From NCBI GenBank assembly GCA_947493265.1, contig CANLQL010000004.1:62001-126000 (forward strand): DNA of 64,000 nucleotides. The letters run 5' to 3'. Positions 1 to 9,125 of this stretch are shown piece by piece. Every line of letters starts with the position of its first letter. Position 1 is the first letter of the stretch. The position numbers were made by a program, and so were the translations under genes. The DNA is from an uncultured Litoreibacter sp. (GTDB taxonomy: Bacteria > Pseudomonadota > Alphaproteobacteria > Rhodobacterales > Rhodobacteraceae). Below the pieces are notes generated by a model that was not told the origin of the DNA, did not search any database, and worked only from the letters and a program-made list of their open reading frames with translations.

Positions 1-1
1 G

Positions 2-298
2 CTGCCGCGTTATGAGGGCTACGGGATGGTCCCGTTGGAAGCGATGGCCTCAGGTGTTCCGTTCATCGCGACAAATGCAGGTCACTACGAAGCTTTTTCC
101 GATGGCGGGCGTGCAGGCTACATCGTTGACGGCAGCCCTGCGTCTGTCTGCCAGCACCTAAACCGGCTACTCGACGATGAAAGCACTGCAAACGATCTGT
201 CTATGCACGCCCGGAAGTTTGTTCAGACTCACCATGCCATCGCAAACGAAGTTGCGGGGATCGAGGCCGTTTATGAACAACTTTGGCGCGGCGATTAA
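2..298 (+). CDS. Glycosyltransferase family 4-like protein, C-terminal fragment
   Basis: This is the last 98 codons of a gene that begins before the window; the reading frame is open from base 2. The segment PRYEGYGMVPLEAMASG followed by VPFIATNAG is the C-terminal nucleotide-sugar binding region of GT-B fold, GT4-type enzymes, with the E-x7-E pattern (E of YEGYG and E of PLEAM). Such enzymes transfer a sugar from an activated donor to lipid A core, exopolysaccharide or another acceptor. The acceptor cannot be told from this fragment. The stop codon overlaps by 4 bp the end of the convergent M20 gene. The ATG at 26 is internal to the motif and is not the true start. Confidence 0.85.
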   Translation: MPRYEGYGMVPLEAMASGVPFIATNAGHYEAFSDGGRAGYIVDGSPASVCQHLNRLLDDESTANDLSMHARKFVQTHHAIANEVAGIEAVYEQLWRGD

Positions 299-1455
299 GC
301 TTTCAAGCGTTGTTCAGCAATCTCAGCCCACCAGCTACAACCAGCAGGAATGGCTTCGTCCGTGAAATTATATTCCGGGTGATGGACCGCGGCCGTATCG
401 CCGTTGCCAACAAGAATATAAGCACCCGGACGTTCTTCAAGCATATAGGCAAAGTCCTCGCCGCCCATGACCAACGGAGCTTCCTGACAATCACCTGAGA
501 CGGATTTGGCCACCTCAGCGGCAAACTCTGTCTGTGCTTCAGAATTAACCATAACCGGATAGCCGCTGTGGTAGTCGACCTTGGCTGTGGCCCCGTATGC
601 CTGCGCCGTTGTCTGCGCAATAAGCGGCAACCGTTCTTCCCCAAGCGCGCGCATTTCTTTGCTGAGTGTACGGATCGTGCCTTTCAGATGCACATGCTGT
701 GGAATCACGTTGTAGGCGTTACTTTCGGTCTCAAACGAGGTCACCGAGACTACCATCTGTTGCACCGGGTCGGCATTGCGCGACACGATACTTTGCAGCG
801 CAAGAACGATATGCGACGCCACAACGGTCGTATCGATTGTCTCTTGCGGTTTGGCTGCGTGGCCGCCCTTGCCTTCAACGTAGATATCAAACTGATCTGT
901 TGCGGCAAAAAACGCACCGGGGCGAATATGGAAAGACCCCACCGGCATGCCCGGCCAATTGTGCATGCCGTAGACCTCATCAATGTTCCAACGGTCCATC
1001 ATGCCGTCTTCGCACATTTCGCGACCGCCGCCGCCACCTTCTTCAGCGGGCTGAAAGATCACCACCAGCGTGCCGTCGAAATTCCGTGTTTCGGCCAGGT
1101 ATTTTGAGGCCCCCAGAAGCATTGCGGTGTGACCATCATGGCCGCACGCATGCATCGCGCCAGGCGTTTTGGACGCATAGTCCAACCCGGTCGCTTCCAA
1201 GATCGGCAAAGCATCCATGTCCGCCCGCAAGCCAATGGTTTTGCCGGTCGTATTCGCCTTGCCTTTGATTACGCCGACAACGCCGGTCCGCCCAATGCCT
1301 TCGACGACTTCATCGCAACCAAATTCCCGAAGCTTCTCGGCAACGGTCGCGCTGGTGCGGTGCGTTTCGAATAAAATTTCAGGGTTTTCATGAAGGTCAC
1401 GTCGCCACGCGGTGATTTCGGGCAGCAGTTCAGCAAATCGGTTCTTGATCGGCAT
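295..1455 (-). CDS. M20 family amidohydrolase (hippurate hydrolase / N-acyl-amino-acid amidohydrolase type)
   Basis: A 386-residue cytoplasmic metal-dependent amidohydrolase of the M20D group, expected to remove acyl groups from N-acylated amino acids or related amides. Visible metal and catalytic elements are RADMDALP (about 78-84), MHACGHDGH (101-109, with Cys104 and His106), FQPAEEGGGG (134-143, with the Glu pair), GMHNWPG (163-169) and a C-terminal MGGEDFA. Length is usual for HipO/AmaA-like enzymes. It lies downstream of the argE-like gene on the same strand, with about 80 bp between them, and both diverge from the peptide ABC operon. A role in processing imported peptides or acyl-amino acids is plausible but inferred. 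The exact substrate is not readable from sequence. Confidence 0.88.
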   Translation of the reverse strand: MPIKNRFAELLPEITAWRRDLHENPEILFETHRTSATVAEKLREFGCDEVVEGIGRTGVVGVIKGKANTTGKTIGLRADMDALPILEATGLDYASKTPGAMHACGHDGHTAMLLGASKYLAETRNFDGTLVVIFQPAEEGGGGGREMCEDGMMDRWNIDEVYGMHNWPGMPVGSFHIRPGAFFAATDQFDIYVEGKGGHAAKPQETIDTTVVASHIVLALQSIVSRNADPVQQMVVSVTSFETESNAYNVIPQHVHLKGTIRTLSKEMRALGEERLPLIAQTTAQAYGATAKVDYHSGYPVMVNSEAQTEFAAEVAKSVSGDCQEAPLVMGGEDFAYMLEERPGAYILVGNGDTAAVHHPEYNFTDEAIPAGCSWWAEIAEQRLKA

Positions 1456-1537
1456 TCAGGGGATCCTTGGTTCTGTACTTATAGTGTTATTGAAGAAATG
1501 GCGCTTTGCCGGGGCAAGGCAACTCAATAGTTTTTGA

Positions 1538-2716
1538 TCATGACGCGAGATGGTCGACAAGACGATCCAAAAACGCCTCGCCTTTTTCGAATTGGTCGAT
1601 TGAAATAAACTCGTTTGGTTGATGGGCCTGTGCAATATCGCCCGGGCCACAGATCACAGCAGAATAGTCTTTTTCCTGAAACTGGCCGGCCTCGGTGCCG
1701 TAGCTGACAACATGTTGGCCATTGTCGCCCGTGATCTGTCGCACAAGTTGTTCTGCCGCACCTTCATTTTCAGGTTGAAGTGGCGGGACGTGAAAGCGCT
1801 GGGTAATTTCGATAGACGTCTCTGGCACGACCGCCTGCATCATTGCTTCCACACGCGCCACCTCTGCAAAAAGCGCGTCTTTGTAGACGCCGATCTCTTC
1901 GCCGGGGACCAACCGGAAATCGATTCCAAACTCGCAGTCTTTGGCGGTGATGTTATGCGCGGTCCCACCCCAGATACGTCCTGTATGCAGCGTCGTGAAA
2001 GGCGGGTCGAATTGTGCAGCCAATTCTGTGGGCTGTTTCGCCCGGATCGCATCATTTTGCTGATTGGCCCATTCAATAAGCTTGGCCCCGTACATGATCG
2101 CATTGACGCCTGTATGCATCAGTGAGCTGTGAACCTCGAACCCTTTGACATGAATCCACCAGCCATACCCACCCTTATGACCGGTCACCGCCTGCATCAT
2201 CGACGGTTCGCCGACAATGACCGCGGAGGCAGGCGGCAGATGGTCGCGCATTTCGGAGATCATGAAGGGTGCACCGATACACCCGACCTCTTCGTCATAG
2301 CTGAGCGCGATTTGCAGCGGCCGGTTAACACCGCGCTCAAGCGCTTTCGGGACCGCTGCCAAGGCAAGGGCGTCAAACCCTTTCATGTCACATGTGCCAC
2401 GCCCAAAGAGTTTGCCGTCCTTTTCGGTCACAACAAACGGGTCGGTATCCCAAGCCTGTCCCTCAACGGGGACAACGTCTGTGTGTCCGGATAAGACCAC
2501 ACCACCCGAAACGTCCGGTCCGACATTGGCATAGAGATTCGCTTTGCTGCGATCGTCATTGTAAACGCGGGTCGAGGAAACGCCGTAACTTTCAAGGTAG
2601 GACTCTACCCAGGAAATCAGCTCCAGATTGCTTTCAGAGCTGACGGTCCGAAACGAAACCAGCTTGTCTAGCACGTCACGGGCGTTTGCAGGGTTGGGCA
2701 TCCACAGGTCTTTCAT
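1538..2716 (-). CDS. argE: Acetylornithine deacetylase / succinyl-diaminopimelate desuccinylase family
   Basis: M20A peptidase-family enzyme expected to hydrolyse N-acetyl-L-ornithine or a related N-acyl amino acid. Conserved metal-site motifs are LSGHTDVVPV, GRGTCDMKGFDAL and the DEEVGCIGAP block that carries the catalytic Glu; a late H of AQAHQPNEF completes the site. The start is uncertain. The frame stays open to 2818 and would add 34 residues resembling a secretory leader, but family members begin close to the DVLDKLVSF helix. I chose the ATG at 2716 (392 residues); an ATG at 2701 is equally possible. No start has a strong ribosome site. It diverges from the ABC operon starting at 2941, so the two may share a control region. 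Whether it serves arginine synthesis or peptide catabolism is not decided. Confidence 0.82.
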   Translation of the reverse strand: MKDLWMPNPANARDVLDKLVSFRTVSSESNLELISWVESYLESYGVSSTRVYNDDRSKANLYANVGPDVSGGVVLSGHTDVVPVEGQAWDTDPFVVTEKDGKLFGRGTCDMKGFDALALAAVPKALERGVNRPLQIALSYDEEVGCIGAPFMISEMRDHLPPASAVIVGEPSMMQAVTGHKGGYGWWIHVKGFEVHSSLMHTGVNAIMYGAKLIEWANQQNDAIRAKQPTELAAQFDPPFTTLHTGRIWGGTAHNITAKDCEFGIDFRLVPGEEIGVYKDALFAEVARVEAMMQAVVPETSIEITQRFHVPPLQPENEGAAEQLVRQITGDNGQHVVSYGTEAGQFQEKDYSAVICGPGDIAQAHQPNEFISIDQFEKGEAFLDRLVDHLAS

Positions 2717-2940
2717 TGAAGGAAAAAACGGATCGCTTTGTGCAAACGTGAAACCGGACAGCAAAAAGGTCAAGCCCACCACGTTCACGGATCGCTCAAA
2801 AACTACGCAAAATCCCATTCGTTGCGCGACGGCACCCAGCTTTGCCGTTGCCAGTCTGAAATTTCATGTTAACGTCGGGCGTGAGTGTTTGACCGGAAGA
2901 TAAAAATATCCGACAAACAACAGGGAAATCAGGGGGATAC

Positions 2941-3945
2941 ATGCCTGACGGGACGTTGCCGGTCCTTGAAGTTCGTGATTTGAAAACCGTGTTCCAGACC
3001 CGCTCGGGTGAGGTGCACGCCGTAAATTCCGTGAGCTTTGAGGTCAAACCGGGGGAATTGCTGGGTGTTGTGGGCGAAAGTGGCTCCGGTAAATCCGTGA
3101 CGATGATGTCCTTGATTGGCTTGCTGCCCTCACCGCCGGCAGACGTAAAAGAAGGCGAGGTTTTGCTAGATGGCCTCGATCTTCTGAAAACAGACATCAA
3201 TACATTGCGCGACATTCGCGGGGGTAAAATCGGATTTGTTTTTCAAGATCCGATGACCTCTTTGAACCCGGTTTTCTCGGTCGGCTTCCAGATCATGGAG
3301 CCGCTTCGCAAACATATGAACCTATCCAAGCCCGCGGCCCGCAAGCGCGCGGTAGAATTGCTTGAGCTTGTTGGTATACCCGATGCCTCGCGACGCCTAA
3401 AAGACTACCCGCACCAGTTTTCCGGCGGGATGCGTCAGCGCGTCATGATCGCGATTGCCCTGGCTTGCGACCCCAAAGTATTGATCGCAGATGAGCCGAC
3501 GACAGCCCTGGATGTGACCATCCAAGCGCAAATTCTGGAACTGGTAAAAGACCTGCGTCAGAAACTGGGCATGGCGATTGTCTGGATCACCCACGATCTT
3601 GGTGTGATCGCCGGGATCGCTGATCGGGTAATGGTCATGTATGGCGGTCAGGTCGTCGAACAGGCCCCCGTGAAAGAGCTGTTTTCCAATCCCCAACACC
3701 CCTACACCCGTGCGCTTCTTGAAACGATTCCGAAGGTACATGGGGCGCGTGCTGAAAAGTTGAATGTGATTGAGGGGCAGCCGCCGATTTTGGGGGCGGA
3801 ACCTACGGCCTGCCCCTTCCGCGACCGCTGCGCCTTCAGATTTGATCGCTGCGAACAGGAAAATCCAAGCCGCCGAATTGTCGGCAAAGACCACGACGCC
3901 GCCTGCTTCTATGATTTCGCGACCGGAGGACCGCTGCGTGCTTGA
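2941..3945 (+). CDS. dppD: Dipeptide/oligopeptide ABC transporter ATP-binding protein (DppD/OppD type)
   Basis: A 334-residue ATPase subunit that powers uptake of small peptides through the inner membrane. Motifs in order: Walker A GESGSGKS (45-52), Q-loop FQDP (101-104), signature SGGMRQ (161-166), Walker B VLIADEP (180-186) and switch His218. The C-terminal oligopeptide-transporter extension follows, with cysteines at 291, 297, 304 and 322. In Dpp systems of this family such cysteines can ligate a [4Fe-4S] cluster. The start has an AGGGGG ribosome site just upstream. It is first in an operon with dppF, a binding protein and two permeases, and its 3' end overlaps the dppF start by 8 bp. The ligand (dipeptide, oligopeptide or other) is not decided by sequence. 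Confidence 0.93.
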   Translation: MPDGTLPVLEVRDLKTVFQTRSGEVHAVNSVSFEVKPGELLGVVGESGSGKSVTMMSLIGLLPSPPADVKEGEVLLDGLDLLKTDINTLRDIRGGKIGFVFQDPMTSLNPVFSVGFQIMEPLRKHMNLSKPAARKRAVELLELVGIPDASRRLKDYPHQFSGGMRQRVMIAIALACDPKVLIADEPTTALDVTIQAQILELVKDLRQKLGMAIVWITHDLGVIAGIADRVMVMYGGQVVEQAPVKELFSNPQHPYTRALLETIPKVHGARAEKLNVIEGQPPILGAEPTACPFRDRCAFRFDRCEQENPSRRIVGKDHDAACFYDFATGGPLRA

Positions 3946-4963
3946 TGACGCCAAACAACCGCTGGTGAGGGTTCAGAACCTGAAAATGCATTTTCCGATC
4001 TTTGGCGGGTTGTTGCATCGGCGCATTGGTGAGGTGAAAGCGGTCGACGGAATTTCTTTCGACATTATGGAAGGGGAGACGCTGGGGCTGGTGGGCGAAT
4101 CCGGTTGTGGCAAGTCCACGGTTGGTCGTGCCCTGCTGCGCCTTTACGAGGCAACGGCCGGTGAGGTCATTATCGACGGTGCCGATATCGCGCATGCGTC
4201 CCCGGAAGAGCTGCGCATGATGCGCCCGACGATGCAGATGATTTTCCAAGATCCCCAAGCATCGCTGAACCCGCGGATGACTGTGTCCGACATTATCGGA
4301 GAGCCTCTGCGCGAACACCAGAAGGGCAGCGCTGCGGATCGTGAAGATCGTGTTCTGGAATTGATGGACCAGGTTGGGTTGAATCGTGACTTTGCGAAAC
4401 GGTACCCGCATGAATTTTCCGGCGGTCAACGCCAACGGATCGGCATCGCCCGCGCGCTGGCGCTGAATCCCAAATTCATCGTCTGTGATGAACCGATTGC
4501 CGCGCTTGATGTCTCCATCCAGGCGCAAGTCGTTAATTTGCTTGAAGAACTGCAGGATCGCCTTGGGCTGACATATCTTTTTATCAGCCACGATCTGTCG
4601 ATGGTGCGCCATATCGCTGACCGGGTTGCGGTCATGTATCTGGGCCAAGTGGCTGAGCTTGCACCGCGCGATGACATCTATTCCAAACCGCTGCACCCAT
4701 ACACGCAGGCGCTTTTGTCCGCCGTGCCGGAACCTGACCCCAGCATTGCCGAGGCAACTGACAGGATCATTTTGACGGGCGACGTGCCCTCCCCGTCCAA
4801 CCCGCCCAAAGGCTGTAATTTCTGCACGCGCTGTCCGCAAGTTATGGACATCTGCAAAGTGAAAAAACCGATTTTTCAAGAGGTTGAGCAGGGACGCTTT
4901 GTCGCCTGCCATCTGTTTGAGAACAACGAAGCGACTGCGGCAAACGCAGCGTCCGAGGTCTAA
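3938..4963 (+). CDS. dppF: Dipeptide/oligopeptide ABC transporter ATP-binding protein (DppF/OppF type)
   Basis: Second ATPase subunit of the peptide importer. The frame is open upstream to 3770, but that part overlaps dppD. The GTG at 3938 is preceded by GGAGGA with a 7-base spacer, so I take it as the start, giving 341 residues. Walker A GESGCGKS is at 53-60, Q-loop [10 protein letters not shown] near 103, signature SGGQRQR at 161-167, Walker B IVCDEP at 181-186 and the switch His at 218. The C-terminal extension carries Cys293, 296, 299, 306 and 324, again matching a possible Fe-S ligand set. The 8-bp overlap with dppD suggests translational coupling. Confidence 0.92.
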   Translation: MLDDAKQPLVRVQNLKMHFPIFGGLLHRRIGEVKAVDGISFDIMEGETLGLVGESGCGKSTVGRALLRLYEATAGEVIIDGADIAHASPEELRMMRPTMQMIFQDPQASLNPRMTVSDIIGEPLREHQKGSAADREDRVLELMDQVGLNRDFAKRYPHEFSGGQRQRIGIARALALNPKFIVCDEPIAALDVSIQAQVVNLLEELQDRLGLTYLFISHDLSMVRHIADRVAVMYLGQVAELAPRDDIYSKPLHPYTQALLSAVPEPDPSIAEATDRIILTGDVPSPSNPPKGCNFCTRCPQVMDICKVKKPIFQEVEQGRFVACHLFENNEATAANAASEV

Positions 4964-4987
4964 GAGCATCCAAAAAGGAGAGAAAAT

Positions 4988-6703
4988 ATGAAACTCAAGA
5001 TAGCCCTGATGGGCGCAGTTGCAGCTTCTGCAATCGCCCCAATGGCATTTGCTGACGCCCATGAAGGGGAACGCGGCCGGGATGGCAACGTGTCCATCAT
5101 CTATTGGCAAGCGCCCTCGATCCTGAACCCGTTCCTGTCGGGCGGCACAAAGGACATTGAAGCGGCGTCGATGATCATCGAACCTCTGGCGCGCTACAAC
5201 CAAGACGGTGCATTGGTGCCATGGCTGGTTGACGAAGTACCAACCGTTGAAAACGGCGGCGTGTCCGAGGATCTGACCTCAATCACATGGAAAATCACAC
5301 CTGGCATCGTTTGGGCTGATGGTACGCCTTTTACGTCTGCCGATGTGAAGTTCACGGCTGACTATTGCATGAACCCAGATGGTGGTTGTGCGCAGGTGAC
5401 CAAGTTTGAAAACGTCACCAATGTTGAAGCGGTTGATGATCTGACGGTCAAAGTTACCTTTGGCGGTCCGACACCCTTCCCGTATGGACCGTTCGTTGGC
5501 GGCGAAAGCCCGATCATTCAGGCCGCGCAATTTGCGAATTGCATGGGTGCTGCAGCATCTTCCTGTTCGACGGAAAACTTCAACCCAGTGGGCACCGGCC
5601 CGTTCAAAGTGGTTGAGTTCAAGCCCAATGACGTGATCACGATGGAAGCCAACGAATTGTACCGCCAGGAAGGCAAACCAGCCTTCGCAAGCGTGACATT
5701 CAAAGGTGGCGGAGACGCGACAGCAGCTGGCCGTGCAGTTATGGAAACTGGCGAGTTTGACTACGCCTGGAACTTGCAGCTGGCACCTGACGTGATTGCG
5801 AACATGGAAGCTGGCGGCAAAGGCACACCAGTTGCTGGCTTCGGCCCGCTGGTTGAGCGCATCATGCTGAACCAGACAAACCCATCACCTGATCTTGGTC
5901 CTGAGGAGCGGTCTGTTATTAGACCACACCCATTCCTGGGTGATGAGGCCGTTTACAAAGCACTGTCCATGGCCATCGACCGCCCATTGCTGGTGGAAAT
6001 TGGTTACGGCCAGGCAGGTAAAGTCACCTGTAACTGGATCCCGGCACCAGCTGCTGTGAACTCCGACACGTTTGACTGCTCCACGCAGGATATCGCGGGT
6101 GCAAACGCCATGCTGGAAGCCGCTGGTTGGGTTGACAGCAACGGCAATGGCACACGTGACAAAGACGGTGTTGAGCTGAACATGCTTTACCAAACTTCGA
6201 CAAACGCTGTGCGTCAGGACTTCCAAGCTCTGATCAAACAGTGGTGGTCTGAGATTGGTGTGGGCGTAGAGCTTCGCAACATCGACGCATCCGTATTCTT
6301 CGGTGGGGACGCAGCATCGCCTGACACCTTCCAGAAGTTCTATGCAGATGTTGAAATGTACGCCAACACGTTCAACGGCACGGACCCACAATCCTATCTG
6401 GCCAACGGTCTTTGCAAAAACGCACCAATGCCATCCACACAGTGGCAGGGCGAGAATATCTCGCGCTTCTGTGACGAGGCATATGATGCGCTTCACAAAG
6501 AGCTGACAAACACAGCCAATGCAGACGAGCGTGCACGTATCGCCCGTGAGCTGAACGACATCATGGTTTCAAAAGGCGGTATGATCCCGCTGGTACACCG
6601 TGGCCGTTTGTCCGCACATGCCAACAGCCTTGGCGGCGTTGTGCTGAACGTTTGGGACAGCGAATTGTGGAACGTAGCTGACTGGTATCGCACCGGAAAC
6701 TAA
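4988..6703 (+). CDS. Peptide ABC transporter substrate-binding protein (SBP_bac_5 family)
   Basis: Periplasmic solute-binding protein of 571 residues that would capture the ligand and deliver it to the permease pair. A Sec signal peptide is clear: basic MKLK, a hydrophobic core and AFA-DAH, with cleavage expected after Ala22. The mature protein has the family-5 pattern of extracytoplasmic binding proteins, including IIYWQAPSILNP near the N-terminus and WKITPGIVWADGTPFTSADV. An AAAAGGAGAG ribosome site precedes the ATG. A hairpin with a T-tract follows the gene at 6714-6750. It could give this gene higher expression than the permeases, as is common for binding proteins. Ligand unknown; peptides are the family default. 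Confidence 0.92.
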   Translation: MKLKIALMGAVAASAIAPMAFADAHEGERGRDGNVSIIYWQAPSILNPFLSGGTKDIEAASMIIEPLARYNQDGALVPWLVDEVPTVENGGVSEDLTSITWKITPGIVWADGTPFTSADVKFTADYCMNPDGGCAQVTKFENVTNVEAVDDLTVKVTFGGPTPFPYGPFVGGESPIIQAAQFANCMGAAASSCSTENFNPVGTGPFKVVEFKPNDVITMEANELYRQEGKPAFASVTFKGGGDATAAGRAVMETGEFDYAWNLQLAPDVIANMEAGGKGTPVAGFGPLVERIMLNQTNPSPDLGPEERSVIRPHPFLGDEAVYKALSMAIDRPLLVEIGYGQAGKVTCNWIPAPAAVNSDTFDCSTQDIAGANAMLEAAGWVDSNGNGTRDKDGVELNMLYQTSTNAVRQDFQALIKQWWSEIGVGVELRNIDASVFFGGDAASPDTFQKFYADVEMYANTFNGTDPQSYLANGLCKNAPMPSTQWQGENISRFCDEAYDALHKELTNTANADERARIARELNDIMVSKGGMIPLVHRGRLSAHANSLGGVVLNVWDSELWNVADWYRTGN

Positions 6704-6713
6704 GACGTTTTAT

Positions 6714-6750
6714 CTGGGCTCCGGCATTCTTGTCGGGGCCCAGTTTTTTT
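6714..6750 (+). terminator. Intra-operon terminator/attenuator hairpin
   Basis: CTGGGCTCCG at 6714-6723 pairs with CGGGGCCCAG at 6734-6743 (10 bp with one G-T pair, 10-base loop) and is followed by seven T. It lies between the binding-protein gene and dppB, 31 bases before the dppB start. It is probably a leaky terminator that lowers permease expression relative to the binding protein. Confidence 0.75.
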
Positions 6751-6781
6751 CTTCCAGAGACCTGAACTGAGGCGCTAGAGC

Positions 6782-7807
6782 ATGTTTACTTTCACGATCC
6801 GACGACTGATCCTGACGGTTCCGACGCTTTTGTTCATTTCTTTGGTGATCTTTCTGATCGTCAAACTCAGCCCGTCCGATCCGACGGGCAACCTGCCCCT
6901 GACAATCCCCTCTGAAGTGCGTGAGCAGATCCGCGAAGCGTTGGGAGTAAATAAGCCGCTACTGGTGCAGTACCTACTGTGGTTGAAACAGTTTTTCTGG
7001 CTGGAGCCGCTGATCTACCTGGAAAACCTAACCGGCTGGGACCTTGGCACAGAAGGCAAGGTTCGCCTGATCTCCTACCAAACACGCTCGCCGGTAATGG
7101 ATCTGATCATGCAGCGGATGCCGCAGACCCTGACAGTTGTCGGGACGGCCTATCTGGTTGGCATTCTGATCGCGCTGCCGATTGGGATCATCTCGGCCTA
7201 CAAGCAATATTCGGTCTTTGATCAGGCCGGGACATTTATCTCCATGATCGGGTTCTCCGTGCCGCCATTCTTTTCCGGCGTTCTGGTGATCGTGCTGTTT
7301 TCGGTGATTATTCCGTCAGATAGCTTCTTCTGGCTCCCCTCGATCTATGACACGACGCATGAGGTCGTCGATTGGGAAAGTTTCAAGTATCAGTTCCGAC
7401 AGATGATCATGCCGGTGATGGTGCTGGCCCTGCAAATCACAGCGCAAATCTCGCGGTTTACGCGGGCCTCCATGCTCGACAATCTCAACCAAGACTACGT
7501 TCGCACAGCCCGCGCCAAGGGCATGAGCGAAAGCGTGACTGTTATGAAGCACGTGTTGCGCAACTCCATGATCCCGGTGGTTACGGTCATCGCGCTGGGT
7601 ATCCCGTCGATCTTCGGCGGGGCGATCATCACTGAACAAGTGTTCAAGGTGAACGGGTTGGGGCAGTTGCTGATCATTGCAATCCAAGGTGGCGACGTTC
7701 CAACCGTACAAACCCTGACCTTTATTTTCGCCATCCTGATCGTGCTGTTTAACCTGATCGCAGACATTCTTTATGGCCTGCTAGACCCGAGGATCCGCTA
7801 TGACTGA
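6782..7807 (+). CDS. dppB: Peptide ABC transporter permease (DppB/OppB type)
   Basis: Inner-membrane permease of 341 residues with about six membrane segments. The first is near residues 8-28 (IRRLILTVPTLLFISLVIFL). The EAA-type cytoplasmic loop that contacts the ATPases is visible as DYVRTARAKGMSE followed by HVLRNSMIPVVT. It would form the channel together with DppC. The stop overlaps the dppC start by 8 bp, so the two subunits are likely made in equal amounts. The long periplasmic loop after the first membrane helix is usual for DppB. Confidence 0.92.
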   Translation: MFTFTIRRLILTVPTLLFISLVIFLIVKLSPSDPTGNLPLTIPSEVREQIREALGVNKPLLVQYLLWLKQFFWLEPLIYLENLTGWDLGTEGKVRLISYQTRSPVMDLIMQRMPQTLTVVGTAYLVGILIALPIGIISAYKQYSVFDQAGTFISMIGFSVPPFFSGVLVIVLFSVIIPSDSFFWLPSIYDTTHEVVDWESFKYQFRQMIMPVMVLALQITAQISRFTRASMLDNLNQDYVRTARAKGMSESVTVMKHVLRNSMIPVVTVIALGIPSIFGGAIITEQVFKVNGLGQLLIIAIQGGDVPTVQTLTFIFAILIVLFNLIADILYGLLDPRIRYD

Positions 7808-8720
7808 GGTCACCGCCACATCCGCAGACGCCCCGAAAAAAGCCCCACGCAATCAATGGTGGGATGTTTGGGACCAATTCAAATCCCACAAAGGGGCGAT
7901 GCTTGGTTTCGTTGTCTTTATGACCATCGTTCTGGGTGTGTTGTTTGGGCCAATGCTTTGGCACTTTGATCCGACATTCATCGACATTCGCGCGCGTAAT
8001 CAGGGACCCAGTTGGGCCCATCCAATGGGAACAGACCAACTTGGCCGCGATACCTTCGCGCGCATGCTGTCTGGTGGGCGGGTATCGCTTGCTGTTGGGA
8101 TGACGGCGATGGCCCTGTCGTTGGTCGTGGGTACTTTTGTGGGCGTGCTGGCGGGGTATTTCAAACGCCTTGATGGGCTTTTGATGCGGACGACCGATCT
8201 GTTTCTGGCCTTGCCTTTGCTGCCGCTGTTGCTGGTGATCATCATGCTGTTCCGCGACAAGCTCAGCGCGACCTTCGGACCTGAAGGCGGCATCTTCATT
8301 TTGATGGTATCCGCAATCGGGATCACATCCTGGATGCAAACTGCGCGGATCGTGCGTGGTGATGTTCTGGCACTCAAAGAGCGTGAGTTTGTTCTGGCCG
8401 CGCGCTCAATCGGGACCCCAAATCGGCGCATGATCACGCGCCACGTTCTGCCAAATGTGCTGTCCCCGATCCTGGTCTCAGCCACATTGGGAATCGCGAA
8501 TGCAATCATCACTGAATCTGCACTTAGCTTTTTGGGTCTTGGCTTCCCACCGGATTTCCCGACATGGGGCCGCTTGCTGTTTGATAGCGTCGATTACCTT
8601 CAGCAATATCCGGAGCGGGTCATTTGGCCAGGCTTGGCGATTTCGCTGACAGTTCTGAGTGTGAACTATATGGGTGATGGGCTGCGCGATGCGCTGGATC
8701 CACGGATCCGGGGTCGCTAG
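7800..8720 (+). CDS. dppC: Peptide ABC transporter permease (DppC/OppC type)
   Basis: A 306-residue partner permease. It has a cytoplasmic N-terminal tail (about 35 residues), a first membrane helix near 36-56, the DppC-typical HPMGTDQLGRDTFAR segment, and then five further membrane helices. The EAA loop is REFVLAARSIGTPN with ITRHVLPNVL. It ends the importer operon. Its last four bases overlap the stop of the convergent small membrane gene. No strong terminator is visible after it, so readthrough into the opposite-strand small genes is possible. Confidence 0.92.
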   Translation: MTEVTATSADAPKKAPRNQWWDVWDQFKSHKGAMLGFVVFMTIVLGVLFGPMLWHFDPTFIDIRARNQGPSWAHPMGTDQLGRDTFARMLSGGRVSLAVGMTAMALSLVVGTFVGVLAGYFKRLDGLLMRTTDLFLALPLLPLLLVIIMLFRDKLSATFGPEGGIFILMVSAIGITSWMQTARIVRGDVLALKEREFVLAARSIGTPNRRMITRHVLPNVLSPILVSATLGIANAIITESALSFLGLGFPPDFPTWGRLLFDSVDYLQQYPERVIWPGLAISLTVLSVNYMGDGLRDALDPRIRGR

Positions 8721-9001
8721 GAACTGCCGTCCAAATCATCAAAGTTTGCGTTCGCGAAGAACCCAAACAGCATTTGCAGGACAGCGCCGCCGATAAGGCC
8801 CGCAATCAACTGTATCATGAAACCTTCACTGGTGACGCCAATCTGTGTCATCAGCGCGATGACGTATTGGCCAATGCACAAACCACCGACGCATCCCGCG
8901 ACGATATTGTTTCGCAATTCCAGATCTGTTTCAGAAAAATAGCTGCCGCTCAGGACACCAGCTAACCCGCCTGCTACCGCATGCAAAAACAAGGCAAACA
9001 T
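8717..9001 (-). CDS. Small glycine-rich membrane protein (GlsB/YeaQ-like), copy 1
   Basis: A 94-residue hydrophobic protein with three likely membrane segments: near 2-20, 30-52 around NNIVAGCVGGLCIGQYV, and 60-82 around LIAGLIGGAVLQMLFGFFA. The N-I-x-A-G-x-x-G-G-x-x-x-G pattern resembles the transglycosylase-associated/GlsB group of small stress-linked membrane proteins, but similarity is weak and function unknown. A GGAG sits upstream of the ATG. Two similar small proteins follow on the same strand at 9126-9392 and 9586-9870, suggesting local duplication. Confidence 0.7.
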   Translation of the reverse strand: MFALFLHAVAGGLAGVLSGSYFSETDLELRNNIVAGCVGGLCIGQYVIALMTQIGVTSEGFMIQLIAGLIGGAVLQMLFGFFANANFDDLDGSS

Positions 9002-9125
9002 GCCTTTTACTCCATTTACTCAATACAACTACACCCCATGACGTAGTCTACCTGCGGGAGTTTATCAAAGAAAGAATGGCATTGGCAGAGGAAAAGAACT
9101 GTTTCTGCTGGTTCGGTTTTCGAAG

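Noticed and set aside
3836-5203. Long open frame (455 codons) on the minus strand across dppF
   Set aside because: It lies wholly opposite well-supported ABC genes, has a His/Arg-rich composition, no ribosome site and no family pattern; it is a shadow of the GC-rich real genes.
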